Made by a program: the position numbers and the translations under genes
Shown here: piece by piece, positions 8,621 to 16,698 of the stretch
Layout: every line of letters begins with the position of its first letter
Numbering within the stretch: position 1 is the stretch's first letter
Origin: Pseudarthrobacter polychromogenes
GTDB lineage: Bacteria; Actinomycetota; Actinomycetes; Actinomycetales; Micrococcaceae
Direction of reading: 5' to 3'
DNA length: 64,000 bases
NCBI RefSeq assembly: GCF_014644495.1
Contig: NZ_BMKU01000013.1
Coordinates: forward strand, 39,260 to 103,259
The notes under the pieces: generated by a model
What the model was told of the DNA's origin: nothing
The model's database searches: none
The model's input: the letters and a program-made list of their open reading frames with translations, nothing else

Positions 8621-8785
8621 CCGGCGCCCTCCATACGGAGGTGCCCTTGCGGCAAAAAGCCCCAGGCCGGCGCAACGGCGCGGGACGGACCGCGCGGAAG
8701 GTGAGGACCGTCGTCGTCCGCGATGAACTGGCAGGTTTCCTGCGCGTAACCGGCGGCTCACCCTCCCGGGGCGGCAGTGAAGGGG

Positions 8786-9580
8786 TCAGAAGTGCCGTGC
8801 GTTGGCCAGCACCGGAAGTTTGCTGCGCACCTCATCCACAACGGACGGGTCGATATCAACGACGGCTAGTTCCGGCCTGCCGCCCAGCGCCACCACGGCG
8901 GAGCCCAGGGGGCCGATCACCGCGCTGTGCCCTATGCCCGTAGGTGCGCTCCCTGCAGGACCTGCGCCGATGGTTTCCGGGTCCCCCTGGCCGCAGGCCA
9001 CCACGAACGTGGTGCTGTCCAGGGCGCGTGCCCGCACCAGGAGGTCCCACTGCTCAGCCTTGCCCTCACCGGCTCCCCAGGACGCGCATACGATGTTGAC
9101 CTGCGCCCCGGCCCGGGCGTTGGCAGTGAAGAGGGCCGGGAAACGGACGTCGTAGCAGGTGGCAAGGCCGAAGACCGTGCCGTTGAGCTCAAAGGTCACC
9201 GGAGTTTCACCCGCGTCAACGGTCTTCGATTCTGTAAAGCCGAAAGCGTCGAAGAGGTGGACCTTGTCGTAGGAGGTATCCACGCCGTGGCCCGTGACCA
9301 GAAGGGTGTTGCGGACCCGGCCGTCCTTCCCCGGAGTGAACATGCCGGCCACGATCGCAATGCCCAGGTCCCGCGCAACGGCCCGGACTTCGCCGGCCCA
9401 GGGGCCGTCCAGTGGCTCCGCTACATCGCGGAGGGAATGGCCGAAGGCGCGCATGGCGGCCTCGGGAAACACCACCAGTTCCGCACCGGCGGCTTTCGCC
9501 TGGGCAGCATAGTCCCGGATCAGTCCCAGGTTTTCTGCGGGGTCCGCACTGCTGATGATCTGGGCGACAGCCAGACGCAT
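8786..9580 (-). CDS. carbon-nitrogen hydrolase (nitrilase superfamily amidase)
   Basis: A 264-residue enzyme with the Glu-Lys-Cys triad of the nitrilase superfamily: E40 in LVVFPEAAM, the lysine in YDKVHLFDAFGF, and the cysteine in LATCYDVRFP. The short length and the YDKVHLFDAFGFTES region resemble NIT1/NIT2-type amidases such as deaminated glutathione amidase or omega-amidase, which clear side products of transamination. The gene follows the DUF2630 gene by 23 bp on the same strand and may be cotranscribed. Confidence 0.9.
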   Translation of the reverse strand: MRLAVAQIISSADPAENLGLIRDYAAQAKAAGAELVVFPEAAMRAFGHSLRDVAEPLDGPWAGEVRAVARDLGIAIVAGMFTPGKDGRVRNTLLVTGHGVDTSYDKVHLFDAFGFTESKTVDAGETPVTFELNGTVFGLATCYDVRFPALFTANARAGAQVNIVCASWGAGEGKAEQWDLLVRARALDSTTFVVACGQGDPETIGAGPAGSAPTGIGHSAVIGPLGSAVVALGGRPELAVVDIDPSVVDEVRSKLPVLANARHF

Positions 9581-9603
9581 GGACGCTCCAATCTGTGGGG
9601 CCG

Positions 9604-9840
9604 CTACTGTTTGTAGCCTTCTACTTCGCTGACGGGCCGGGCTTCGGCATCGTTGGGGTTCTCACCGGAGTCCGACTTGGCCCGCCGCTGCCGCAGCAGG
9701 TCCCAGCACTGGTCCAGGCTTTCCTCCACCTGCTTCAGCCGCGCCTTGTCCGGCACCTGCCCGTCCCCGGAAGCCTCCCGCAGTGAGTGCTCCTCCTCAA
9801 CGAGGGCCTGGATGCGCGTCAAAATATCCTGATCGTTCAT
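9604..9840 (-). CDS. DUF2630 family protein
   Basis: A 78-residue acidic protein with the DUF2630 pattern: ILTRIQALVEEEHSLRE, then LKQVEESLDQCWDLLRQRRA. It is predicted to be a short helical hairpin. The family is restricted mostly to actinobacteria and has no known function. It precedes the nitrilase-family gene on the same strand. Confidence 0.85.
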   Translation of the reverse strand: MNDQDILTRIQALVEEEHSLREASGDGQVPDKARLKQVEESLDQCWDLLRQRRAKSDSGENPNDAEARPVSEVEGYKQ

Positions 9841-9897
9841 GGCTTCCCCTTACTCCCCGGACCGGTTACCCCAGCGTACGCCTGTACCATCTGAATC

Positions 9898-10296
9898 ATG
9901 CCCACTGTGCTTGATATGGCAGGTCCAATCCTGGAAATGCTGACCTGGATGTGCCTGCCCGCCGGGCTCGCACTGCTCTTCTACACAGGCTTCCTCCGCC
10001 GCTTCGTTCATCCGTGGGCTGTGGCTGAAGCGGTGGTGTACTCCGACAGCACGGGCGTGGGCTTCCGCTGGTTCGACCGCAAGTACCAGGTGCACCACGC
10101 CCCCATGTCACCCCACGACATCAGGGAGCTGGCCGTGGGCGAAACCCTCCCTATCTACTACCACCCCAAGCGCCCCACCCAATGGCAGACCGCTGCGCCG
10201 GAAGAGGCAGGCAGGACCGCATCAGTACTGGGCCGGTGCCTGACGGGCATCGGCGCCGTGGCGTTCCTTGCCGGCTTTATCCTGCCCATGTTCTAG
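9898..10296 (+). CDS. DUF3592-like small membrane protein
   Basis: A 132-residue protein with a hydrophobic segment near each end (about residues 8-30 and 112-131) around a soluble middle, VYSDSTGVGFRWFDRKYQVHHAPM through GETLPIYYHPKRPTQWQ. A beta-rich middle ending in a YYHPKRP-type motif between two membrane helices is what DUF3592 proteins look like, but the match is not strong enough for a firm call. Start is the ATG at 9898. Confidence 0.6.
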   Translation: MPTVLDMAGPILEMLTWMCLPAGLALLFYTGFLRRFVHPWAVAEAVVYSDSTGVGFRWFDRKYQVHHAPMSPHDIRELAVGETLPIYYHPKRPTQWQTAAPEEAGRTASVLGRCLTGIGAVAFLAGFILPMF

Positions 10297-10307
10297 CCAC
10301 GGCCGCT

Positions 10308-10646
10308 CTATCCAATGAGCACCACGCCAATGCCGAGGGCACCCAGCAGCACCCCGGCGAAAGCCGTCCACAGCACGGCGGTGATATCGGCGTCGTGCAT
10401 TTCCTCGCGGATGCCGTGCGAGCTCACGCTGTAGCGGCGCCGCTGCGTGAAGTAGATGCCGGCGGCCGTTCCGGCCGACACCGTGAACAGGAGCAGGATG
10501 GGCAGGCCATGCTGCGGCAGCCAGCGCAGGAAAATCGCGCTGACTGTCACCAGGGCCAGCATGGTCCTGCCCCACGCAAGAGTGGTCCGTTCAGGCTGCA
10601 GGCCGGGATCCCCATGCAGTGGCGCGGGACCGCGGGATGGTGCCAC
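10308..10646 (-). CDS. DUF202 domain membrane protein (second of pair)
   Basis: A 112-residue protein with the DUF202 signature ERTTLAWGRTMLALVTVSAIF and three hydrophobic segments. It starts with GTG three bases after the upstream DUF202 gene stops, so the two are translated from one message and probably form one complex or heteromer. DUF202 (YidH/YidG) proteins are inner-membrane proteins of unknown function. Confidence 0.8.
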   Translation of the reverse strand: MAPSRGPAPLHGDPGLQPERTTLAWGRTMLALVTVSAIFLRWLPQHGLPILLLFTVSAGTAAGIYFTQRRRYSVSSHGIREEMHDADITAVLWTAFAGVLLGALGIGVVLIG

Positions 10647-10649
10647 GGG

Positions 10650-11054
10650 TCAGGGCCAGAGAATGAAGATCAGGACGACGGCGGCCGCCAGGGCGCCGGC
10701 GGCGGCCAGCAGCGGCACGATGAGCGGCAGCGGCAGCGGCGCCTTGTTGCGCATGCTGCGTTCCACCCGGAGCCACCGGACAGCGGAGCCGGCGCTCAAC
10801 AGCATGCCGAGCAGAAGCAGGACCACCGCCAGGCCCTTTCGGACCGGTTCCAGGAAGAGATCCGAGGTGAAGGCCTCAATGGCGATTCCGCCGGCCAGCA
10901 GCGCGAGGGAGGTGCGGATCCAGGCAAGGAACGTGCGCTCATTGGCCAAGGTGAAACGCGGGTCCGGTTCCTCCCCGCCAGGCAGCAGGCGTTCGGCGAT
11001 TTTCCCGCGCGACGGCGGAACGGGGGCGCTGGCGGGCTGCTCGCGGTTGGTCAC
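10650..11054 (-). CDS. DUF202 / YidH family membrane protein (first of pair)
   Basis: A 134-residue protein. After a polar N-terminus comes the DUF202 signature RFTLANERTFLAWIRTSLAL, then three membrane segments, the last at the very C-terminus (VVLIFILWP). It is the upstream gene of a tight two-gene unit. The pairing of two DUF202 proteins mirrors yidH-yidG of enterobacteria. Function is unknown. Confidence 0.85.
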   Translation of the reverse strand: MTNREQPASAPVPPSRGKIAERLLPGGEEPDPRFTLANERTFLAWIRTSLALLAGGIAIEAFTSDLFLEPVRKGLAVVLLLLGMLLSAGSAVRWLRVERSMRNKAPLPLPLIVPLLAAAGALAAAVVLIFILWP

Positions 11055-11128
11055 GGAGCCAGTTTAGCTACGCGGCTGGGTGCATCCTCTGCTCCACTGT
11101 CCGCCGCTGCGCTGTGCCCTGGTCGGCG

Positions 11129-11467
11129 CTAGGCCCCGCTGCGAGGGGCGAACATGATCACGGCCACGCCCAGCAGGCAGATCAGTGAACCCGTGATGTC
11201 CCAGCGGTCCGGCCGGAAACCGTCAAAGACCATTCCCCAGGCAAGGGACCCGGCCACAAACACCCCGCCGTATGCCGCCAGGATCCGGCCAAAGTGAGCG
11301 TCCGGCTGGAACGTGGCCACGAAGCCGTAGGCCCCCAGGGCGATGACGCCCAAGCCGGCCCACCACCAGTCCTTTCCTTCACGCACTGACTGCCACACCA
11401 GCCATGCGCCGCCGATTTCCGCCGCAGCAGCCAGGACAAACAGCACCACGGTCTTGGCGATGCTCAC
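11129..11467 (-). CDS. YnfA / UPF0060 family membrane protein
   Basis: From the chosen GTG start the protein is 112 residues, the family length, with four hydrophobic helices. Conserved stretches are AEIGGAWLVWQ, WWAGLGVIALGAYGFVATFQP, HFGRILAAYGGVFV and DITGSLICLLGVAVIMFAPR. The YnfA fold belongs to the small multidrug resistance-like transporters; some members export drugs, most are uncharacterised. The frame is open further upstream and a start a few codons earlier is possible. Confidence 0.85.
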   Translation of the reverse strand: MSIAKTVVLFVLAAAAEIGGAWLVWQSVREGKDWWWAGLGVIALGAYGFVATFQPDAHFGRILAAYGGVFVAGSLAWGMVFDGFRPDRWDITGSLICLLGVAVIMFAPRSGA

Positions 11468-11558
11468 AGCTTCATCAGGGATACCCACGACGCCATCATG
11501 CCAGCCGGATTCACAAGGGGGCGGGAATGCCGGGGGCCGGGCCAGGGTTGGGCCGTGT

Positions 11559-12590
11559 ATGGAGCGCATCGGATTTCTCTCATTTGGCCATTGGGGTCCC
11601 GGGCAGGGCTCCCGCACCAGGACCGCCGGTGATGCACTCCTCCAGGCCATCGACCTGTCGGTGGCCGCGGAGGAGCTCGGGCTGGACGGAGCATTTTTCC
11701 GGGTGCACCACTTCGCCCGGCAGCAGGCCTCGCCATTCCCGCTTCTGTCCGCCATCGCCGCGCGCACCACCAGGATCGAGATCGGCACAGGCGTCATCGA
11801 CATGCGGTACGAAAACCCGCTCTACATGGCCGAGGAAGCCGCGGCCGTGGACCTGATCAGCGGCGGCCGGCTGCAGCTCGGCATCAGCCGCGGGTCACCC
11901 GAGCCCGCCCGCCAGGGGGCGGCAGCATTCGGGTACGTGCCCGGCCCCGGAGAAACGGACGCGGATAGGGCCCGCCGGCACACCGCCCTCTTCCGGAAGG
12001 CAATCACCGGCGCGGGGGTTGCGGAAGCGGACCCGCGGTACGCAGGCGGAGCCGTGGGGCTCCTGCCCGTCCAGCCACAGTCGCCCGGGCTCGCCGAGCG
12101 AATCTGGTGGGGAGCCGGAACCCGGAAGACGGCGGTCTGGGCCGCGGAACTGGGCATGAACCTGATGAGCTCCACGCTGCTGACCGAGGACACCGGCGTG
12201 CCCTTCCACGAACTCCAGGCCGAGCAGATCCAGCTGTTCAGGGACGCTTGGGCTGCAGCGGGCCACGAGCACACACCACGGGTATCGGTCAGCCGCAGTG
12301 TCCTGCCCATCGTGGATGAGGAAGACAGCCGCTTCTTTGCCGGTGCCGCCCTTCGGGACGGCCGGGACCAGGTGGGCATTATCGACGGACTGACTGCCAG
12401 GTTCGGGAAGAGCTACGCCGGCGCCCCGGACGTCCTGGCGGAGCAATTGGCTGCGGACACCGCCGTCCAGGCGGCTGACACCCTCCTGTTGACCGTGCCC
12501 AACCAGTTGGGCGTTGACTTCAACGCGAAGCTGCTGGGCAATATCGTCCGGCATATCGCGCCTGCGCTGGGATGGAGCCCGGGCTCCTGA
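11559..12590 (+). CDS. LLM class flavin-dependent oxidoreductase
   Basis: A 343-residue luciferase-like monooxygenase family member. It opens with RIGFLSFGHW and shows the TIM-barrel landmarks SVAAEELGLDGAFFRVHHFA, TTRIEIGTGVIDMRYENPLYMAEEAAAVDLISGGRL and IWWGAGTRKTAVWAAELGMN. Such enzymes use FMN or F420; the cofactor cannot be told from sequence reading. The start is set at MERIGF because the upstream open frame lies antisense to the ynfA-like gene. Substrate unknown. Confidence 0.88.
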   Translation: MERIGFLSFGHWGPGQGSRTRTAGDALLQAIDLSVAAEELGLDGAFFRVHHFARQQASPFPLLSAIAARTTRIEIGTGVIDMRYENPLYMAEEAAAVDLISGGRLQLGISRGSPEPARQGAAAFGYVPGPGETDADRARRHTALFRKAITGAGVAEADPRYAGGAVGLLPVQPQSPGLAERIWWGAGTRKTAVWAAELGMNLMSSTLLTEDTGVPFHELQAEQIQLFRDAWAAAGHEHTPRVSVSRSVLPIVDEEDSRFFAGAALRDGRDQVGIIDGLTARFGKSYAGAPDVLAEQLAADTAVQAADTLLLTVPNQLGVDFNAKLLGNIVRHIAPALGWSPGS

Positions 12591-12783
12591 ACAGGCGCAA
12601 CGCCCCTTGGACGGTAAAAAATTCTCCCCTGCGGGCCCTGTCCGCGATATACTAAGCAGGCTTATTGAACCATTACGGAACTTTCCGCGTTGCCGAACCG
12701 TTACTCTTAGAGTGCGGCTTGGGGGCTTAGCGCCATTACTACAGCGTGACTGCGGAACGGTCATATGACGGAGAGAGAGAAAT

Positions 12784-12816
12784 ATGGCTCGCGCCGCTCT
12801 AGGCTTAATCCCATGA
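12784..12816 (+). CDS. possible 10-residue leader peptide upstream of the desaturase operon
   Basis: ATG at 12784 follows a run of GGAGAGAGAGAA and encodes MARAALGLIP, using the rare codons CTA and TTA. Its TGA overlaps the ATG at 12813 as ATGA, so ribosomes finishing it could restart on the ferredoxin reductase gene, whose own start there has no ribosome binding site. This is inferred from signals only. Confidence 0.4.
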   Translation: MARAALGLIP

Positions 12817-13910
12817 TCCGGTTACGTCAGCTGGCCCAGGCGGCCACTGTCCTCACCACGCCCCTGTCGCCGGAGGACATCCTAGCCCTGTTCAATCCCG
12901 TCTACTCTGCGCGCCAGCTTCGTGGCGTGGTCACGCGCGTGGTGCAGGAGACGGCACAGTCAGCAACTATCTTCTTCCGGCCCGGCCGCGGCTGGCACTC
13001 GCACCTGGCAGGCCAGTGGGCACGCATCGGCGTCGAGCTGGACGGCGTCCGCCATTGGCGGTCGTATTCCCTCAGCACGCCTGCCGGCAAGGACCCCGCC
13101 ATCACGGTCACTGATGTTGGGGCGGTGTCCGGCACCCTGGTGCGGACCACCAAGCCGGGCGACGTCCTGTTCCTGGCTCCTCCGCAGGGCGATTTCGTGC
13201 TTCCGGAGCACCCCCGCCCCCTGCTGATGGTCACTGCGGGCAGTGGCATCACGCCCGTCATGTCCATGATCCGCACCCTTGTCCCGCGTCGTCCGGACGC
13301 CGACGTCGTGCTGGTCCACTCGGCCCGCACCCCCGGAGACAGCCTCTTCCGCGAGGAACTCGCGGAGCTGGCGGACCAGTTCCCCAACTTCCGCCTCGCC
13401 CACTGGTTCACCGGCGAGCAGGGCCGCATGGACCTCACCAACACCTCCCAGCTGGACGAGATTTGTCCCGACTGGAAGGAACGCGCGGCTTATGCCTGTG
13501 GTCCGGACAGCTTCCTGGACGACGCCGAGGCGCTGTGGAAGCGCGCGGCGCTCACCACGGCAGCGCCGGGTTCCGACGTTGCAGTCGCAGGCAGTGCCGG
13601 CAACCTCATGATCGAGCGCTTCAACACCACCTTCGACGCCGGAGTGGGGCACGACGGCGGGCTGGTCACCTTTGAGGCCTCCGACCGTGAGGTGGAGGCC
13701 GACGGCGACACCCCCATCCTGGACGTGGGGGAGGACGCTGGGGTACTGATGCCCAGCGGTTGCCGGATGGGCATCTGCCACAGCTGCCTGACCCCACTCC
13801 TGTCCGGGCAGGTGAGGGACCTCCGCACCGGGGAAGTCCACGGCGAACCCGGCCAACTGATCCAAACGTGCGTCTCGGCAGCCGCCGGACCCGTCAACCT
13901 CGAAATCTGA
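12813..13910 (+). CDS. ferredoxin reductase / 2Fe-2S electron transfer partner of desaturase (Rv3230c-like)
   Basis: A 365-residue flavoprotein with three domains: FAD-binding (HWRSYSLSTP), NAD(P)H-binding (LLMVTAGSGITPVMSMIRTL) and a C-terminal plant-type 2Fe-2S ferredoxin domain whose ligands are in GCRMGICHSCLTPLLSG and the last Cys in LIQTCVSA. It should pass electrons from NADPH to the fatty acid desaturase encoded 13 bp downstream, like Rv3230c with DesA3 of Mycobacterium. An in-frame ATG at 12765 would add 16 residues with a weak ribosome binding site; the 12813 start is preferred because it overlaps the leader stop. Confidence 0.9.
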   Translation: MIRLRQLAQAATVLTTPLSPEDILALFNPVYSARQLRGVVTRVVQETAQSATIFFRPGRGWHSHLAGQWARIGVELDGVRHWRSYSLSTPAGKDPAITVTDVGAVSGTLVRTTKPGDVLFLAPPQGDFVLPEHPRPLLMVTAGSGITPVMSMIRTLVPRRPDADVVLVHSARTPGDSLFREELAELADQFPNFRLAHWFTGEQGRMDLTNTSQLDEICPDWKERAAYACGPDSFLDDAEALWKRAALTTAAPGSDVAVAGSAGNLMIERFNTTFDAGVGHDGGLVTFEASDREVEADGDTPILDVGEDAGVLMPSGCRMGICHSCLTPLLSGQVRDLRTGEVHGEPGQLIQTCVSAAAGPVNLEI

Positions 13911-13923
13911 GGAGCATCACGGT

Positions 13924-15108
13924 ATGACTGTAGTAACACCGAGCAAAACCACACCCGCCGAAGGCAAGCCGACCGGAGGGTCAAGGACGCGCCCCGGAAA
14001 GCTCGCCGAGTCCGGCAGCCCCACTGTCCGGCCGCCGGCCGCCGCCCACCTGAGTGATGAGCAGGTGGCGGAACTCGGGCGCGAACTCGACGCCATCCGC
14101 GACGAGATCCTGGCCAAGCGCGGTTCAGCCGACGCCGCCTACATCCGCCGCGTGATCAAGATCCAGCGTGGCCTGGAGATCTCCGGCCGTGCCGCCCTGC
14201 TGGTCAGCAAGAACAAGGCTGCCTGGGTCACCGGAACCACCCTGCTGAGTTTGGCCAAGATCCTGGAAAACATGGAAATCGGGCACAACGTCCTGCACGG
14301 CCAGTGGGACTGGATGCGGGACCCGGACATCCATTCCACCACCTGGGAGTGGGACTTCGTCACCCCCTCGCGTTCGTGGCAGCACACCCACAATGACCTC
14401 CACCACCGCTGGACCAACGTGGTGGGCAAGGACAACGACGTCGGATACAACCTCCTGCGGATGGACGAACAGCAGCCGTGGAAGCCCATCAACCTGGCCA
14501 ACCCGGTGTTCAACGCCATCCTGGCGCCGCTCTTCGAGTGGGGCATCGCCATCTACGACCTTGAGCTCACGGAGTTCAAGGAAGGCAAGAAGTCCAAGGA
14601 AGCGCTGCTCAAGGACCTCAAGGCCCTCGGCAAGAAGGTTGTCACCCAGTTCACCAAGGACTACGCCGCGACCCCCGCCGTCGCCATGCTGACCGGCTCC
14701 GGAAAGCAGGCGCTATACGGGACCCTGACGGCCAATGCCGTGCGCAACGTCTGGGCCCACGCCGTGATCTTCTGCGGCCACTTCCCCGAAGGCACTGACA
14801 CCTTCACGGAGGAAATGGCGGAGGGCGAAACCCGCGGCGACTGGTACATCCGCCAGATGATCGGCTCCGCCAACATTTCCGGGTCCAAACTCATGCACAT
14901 CATGACCGGTAATCTCTCTCACCAGATTGAGCACCACCTCTTCCCGGACCTGCCCTCCAACCGGTACGCCGAGGTGGCGCCCAAGGTCCGTGAGATCTGC
15001 CAGCGCTACGGTTTGAAGTACACCACCGGGCCGCTGCTGAAGCAGGTCGGATCCACCTGGGGCAAGATCTTCAAGCTGGCACTGCCCGGCAAGACGGCCA
15101 CGGCTTAA
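13924..15108 (+). CDS. membrane fatty acid desaturase (DesA3-like acyl-CoA desaturase)
   Basis: A 394-residue di-iron desaturase. The three histidine boxes are intact: HNVLHGQWDW, HTHNDLHHRWTN and LSHQIEHHLFPD. The long polar N-terminus (about 65 residues) precedes the catalytic domain. It would insert a double bond, probably delta-9, into acyl-CoA or acyl lipids at the membrane, using the reductase encoded just upstream. This pair often responds to cold or membrane stress. A strong terminator follows. Confidence 0.92.
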   Translation: MTVVTPSKTTPAEGKPTGGSRTRPGKLAESGSPTVRPPAAAHLSDEQVAELGRELDAIRDEILAKRGSADAAYIRRVIKIQRGLEISGRAALLVSKNKAAWVTGTTLLSLAKILENMEIGHNVLHGQWDWMRDPDIHSTTWEWDFVTPSRSWQHTHNDLHHRWTNVVGKDNDVGYNLLRMDEQQPWKPINLANPVFNAILAPLFEWGIAIYDLELTEFKEGKKSKEALLKDLKALGKKVVTQFTKDYAATPAVAMLTGSGKQALYGTLTANAVRNVWAHAVIFCGHFPEGTDTFTEEMAEGETRGDWYIRQMIGSANISGSKLMHIMTGNLSHQIEHHLFPDLPSNRYAEVAPKVREICQRYGLKYTTGPLLKQVGSTWGKIFKLALPGKTATA

Positions 15109-15138
15109 CAACCGCACCGCCTGTCCAAAGCACTGAAG

Positions 15139-15183
15139 GCACCTCCGGCTCCGGGATTATCCCCGGGACCGGAGGTGCTTTTC
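15139..15183 (+). terminator. intrinsic terminator of the desaturase operon
   Basis: GCACCTCCGG pairs with CCGGAGGTGC, with a further inner CCGGG/CCCGG pairing around ATTAT, followed directly by TTTTCT. This is a clean Rho-independent terminator. Confidence 0.9.
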
Positions 15184-15193
15184 TGTCCCCACC

Positions 15194-15303
15194 GACGCTC
15201 TCTCACTTAACGCAACGTTTCCCCTGACGCTCTCTCACTCCCTGCAGGTTTCCGGCAGACGCTCTCTCACTCCCTGCAGGTTTCCGGCAGACGCTCTCTC
15301 ACT
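15194..15303. repeat. tandem repeat cluster 1, 32-bp period
   Basis: GACGCTCTCTCACT occurs at 15194, 15226, 15258 and 15290, exactly 32 bp apart. The 18 bases between differ: one spacer has TAACGCAACGTTTCC, the next two are identical and carry CCCTGCAGGTTTCCGGCA. An inverted cluster of the same unit lies at 16621-16698. Confidence 0.85.
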
Positions 15304-15380
15304 TTCCCTGGACCCCTCTCGTGCACCCGGGGCAGGCGCGCATAATTGATTCCACAGCCGCGGCGCCCAACGGAGGAATC

Positions 15381-15578
15381 ATGCGGATTCTCGGAGCACT
15401 CATCGTTATCTGGCTCATCATTGGCGGCGTGGCCGCCTGGCAGCGCGGCTATTTCGGCGCCGCGCCCGGCAACTGCGCGGAGGCGGGAACCATTGCCGTC
15501 ACCATCGCTGCCGGCCCCCTGAACTACATGGGAGCAAATCCCCAGATTTCCTGCGAACTTCCGCAACCCTCCCCGTAG
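15381..15578 (+). CDS. small single-span membrane protein, unknown function
   Basis: A 65-residue protein. ATG at 15381 follows GGAGGA by three bases, which fixes the start over an open frame that begins upstream. An N-terminal hydrophobic helix (ILGALIVIWLIIGGVAAW) is followed by a short extracytoplasmic segment with two cysteines (NCAEAG and QISCELP) that could form a disulfide. No family is recognised. It lies between two inverted 32-bp repeat clusters. Confidence 0.7.
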   Translation: MRILGALIVIWLIIGGVAAWQRGYFGAAPGNCAEAGTIAVTIAAGPLNYMGANPQISCELPQPSP

Positions 15579-15711
15579 CAGGGCCGGCCCGGCAACCAAC
15601 TCACGCGGGGAAGACTGGACGGGGCGGTGGACCGCCCTAGAGTAGGTACTGCGCGGCCGCGGCTCCTTCGGCGGCCGCACCGAACCCACAGTCTCGAAAG
15701 GACCCGCCGCG

Positions 15712-16548
15712 ATGGCCTTCATCACCGTTGGAACCGAAAACAGCACTGATATCGAGCTCTACTACGAAGACCACGGCTCCGGCCAGCCCGTCGTCCTGAT
15801 CCACGGCTACCCCCTGGACGGATCCTCCTGGGAAAAGCAGACCGCTGCGCTCCTTGACGCCGGCTACCGTGTCATCACCTACGACCGGCGCGGCTTCGGG
15901 AAATCCAGCAAGACCACCGAGGGATACGACTACGACACCTTCGCCGCCGACCTCAACACCATACTGACAACTCTGGACCTGACCGACGTCGTTCTGGTGG
16001 GCTTCTCCATGGGCACCGGCGAGGTGGGCCGTTACCTGGGCACCTACGGCTCCTCCCGGGTTGCGCGGGCAGCCTTCCTCGGCTCCTTGGAACCGTTCCT
16101 GCTCAAGACTGACGACAACCCGGACGGCGTCCCGCAGGAGGTTTTCGATGGGCTGAAGGAGGCCGTCACTGCGGACCGGTATGCCTTCTTCACCGAATTC
16201 TTCAAGAACTTCTACAACTCGGACACGTTCCTGGGCACGCCCCGACTCAGCCAGGAGGCCGTCAACGCCAGCTGGAGCCTGGCCGCGGGTGCTGGCGCCA
16301 CTGCATCAGTGGCGGCCCAGCCCACGTGGCTCACGGACTTCCGGGATGACATCCCTAAGATCGACGTCCCCGCGCTTATCCTCCACGGCACCGCGGACAA
16401 TATCCTGCCCATCGACTCCACCGGCCGGCTGTTCGCCAAGGCACTGCCCAGCGCCGACTATGTGGAAATCGAAGGTGCCCCGCACGGCCTGCTGTGGACG
16501 CACGCCCCCGAAGTGAACGAAGCACTCCTGCGCTTCCTCGCCAAGTAG
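15712..16548 (+). CDS. alpha/beta hydrolase (chloroperoxidase/arylesterase type)
   Basis: A 278-residue hydrolase. It shows the oxyanion-hole HGYPLDG, the nucleophile elbow GFSMG with Ser99, a late aspartate region (ILHGTADNILPI) and the catalytic His in GAPHGLL. This layout and length match cofactor-free haloperoxidase-like esterases. GAAAGGAC precedes the ATG. A strong hairpin follows the gene. Physiological substrate is unknown. Confidence 0.92.
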   Translation: MAFITVGTENSTDIELYYEDHGSGQPVVLIHGYPLDGSSWEKQTAALLDAGYRVITYDRRGFGKSSKTTEGYDYDTFAADLNTILTTLDLTDVVLVGFSMGTGEVGRYLGTYGSSRVARAAFLGSLEPFLLKTDDNPDGVPQEVFDGLKEAVTADRYAFFTEFFKNFYNSDTFLGTPRLSQEAVNASWSLAAGAGATASVAAQPTWLTDFRDDIPKIDVPALILHGTADNILPIDSTGRLFAKALPSADYVEIEGAPHGLLWTHAPEVNEALLRFLAK

Positions 16549-16582
16549 CCGCTGCCCTCCCCGCACGTCCAGCGCACGTAAA

Positions 16583-16618
16583 ACGTCCGGCGGCGGCATG
16601 ACTGCCGCCGCCGGACGT
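16583..16618 (+). terminator. hairpin after the alpha/beta hydrolase gene
   Basis: Two exact 16-base arms beginning ACGTCCGGCGG are separated by four bases, 34 bp after the stop. The stem is very stable; no T-tract follows. Confidence 0.65.
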
Positions 16619-16620
16619 GA

Positions 16621-16698
16621 GTGAGCGTTGGGGGAAACGTTGCGTTAAGTGAGAGAGCGTTGGGGGAAACGTTGCGTTAGGTGATAGAGGATTGGGGG
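16621..16698. repeat. repeat cluster 2, 32-bp period, inverted relative to cluster 1
   Basis: GTTGGGGGAAACGTTGCGTTA recurs at a spacing of exactly 32 bp (around 16627 and 16659, with a decayed third unit at 16691). Its reverse complement matches the first unit of cluster 1 (GACGCTCTCTCACTTAACGC) almost base for base, so the two clusters form inverted flanks around 15304-16620. Confidence 0.85.

Noticed and set aside
12648..12653. TATACT as -10 of the desaturase operon promoter
   Set aside because: No acceptable -35 sequence is found 16-18 bp upstream, so it was not listed as a promoter.
15194..15303. 32-bp repeats as a CRISPR array
   Set aside because: The whole 32-bp unit repeats without unique spacers of CRISPR type, the conserved part is only 14 bases, and no cas genes are near.
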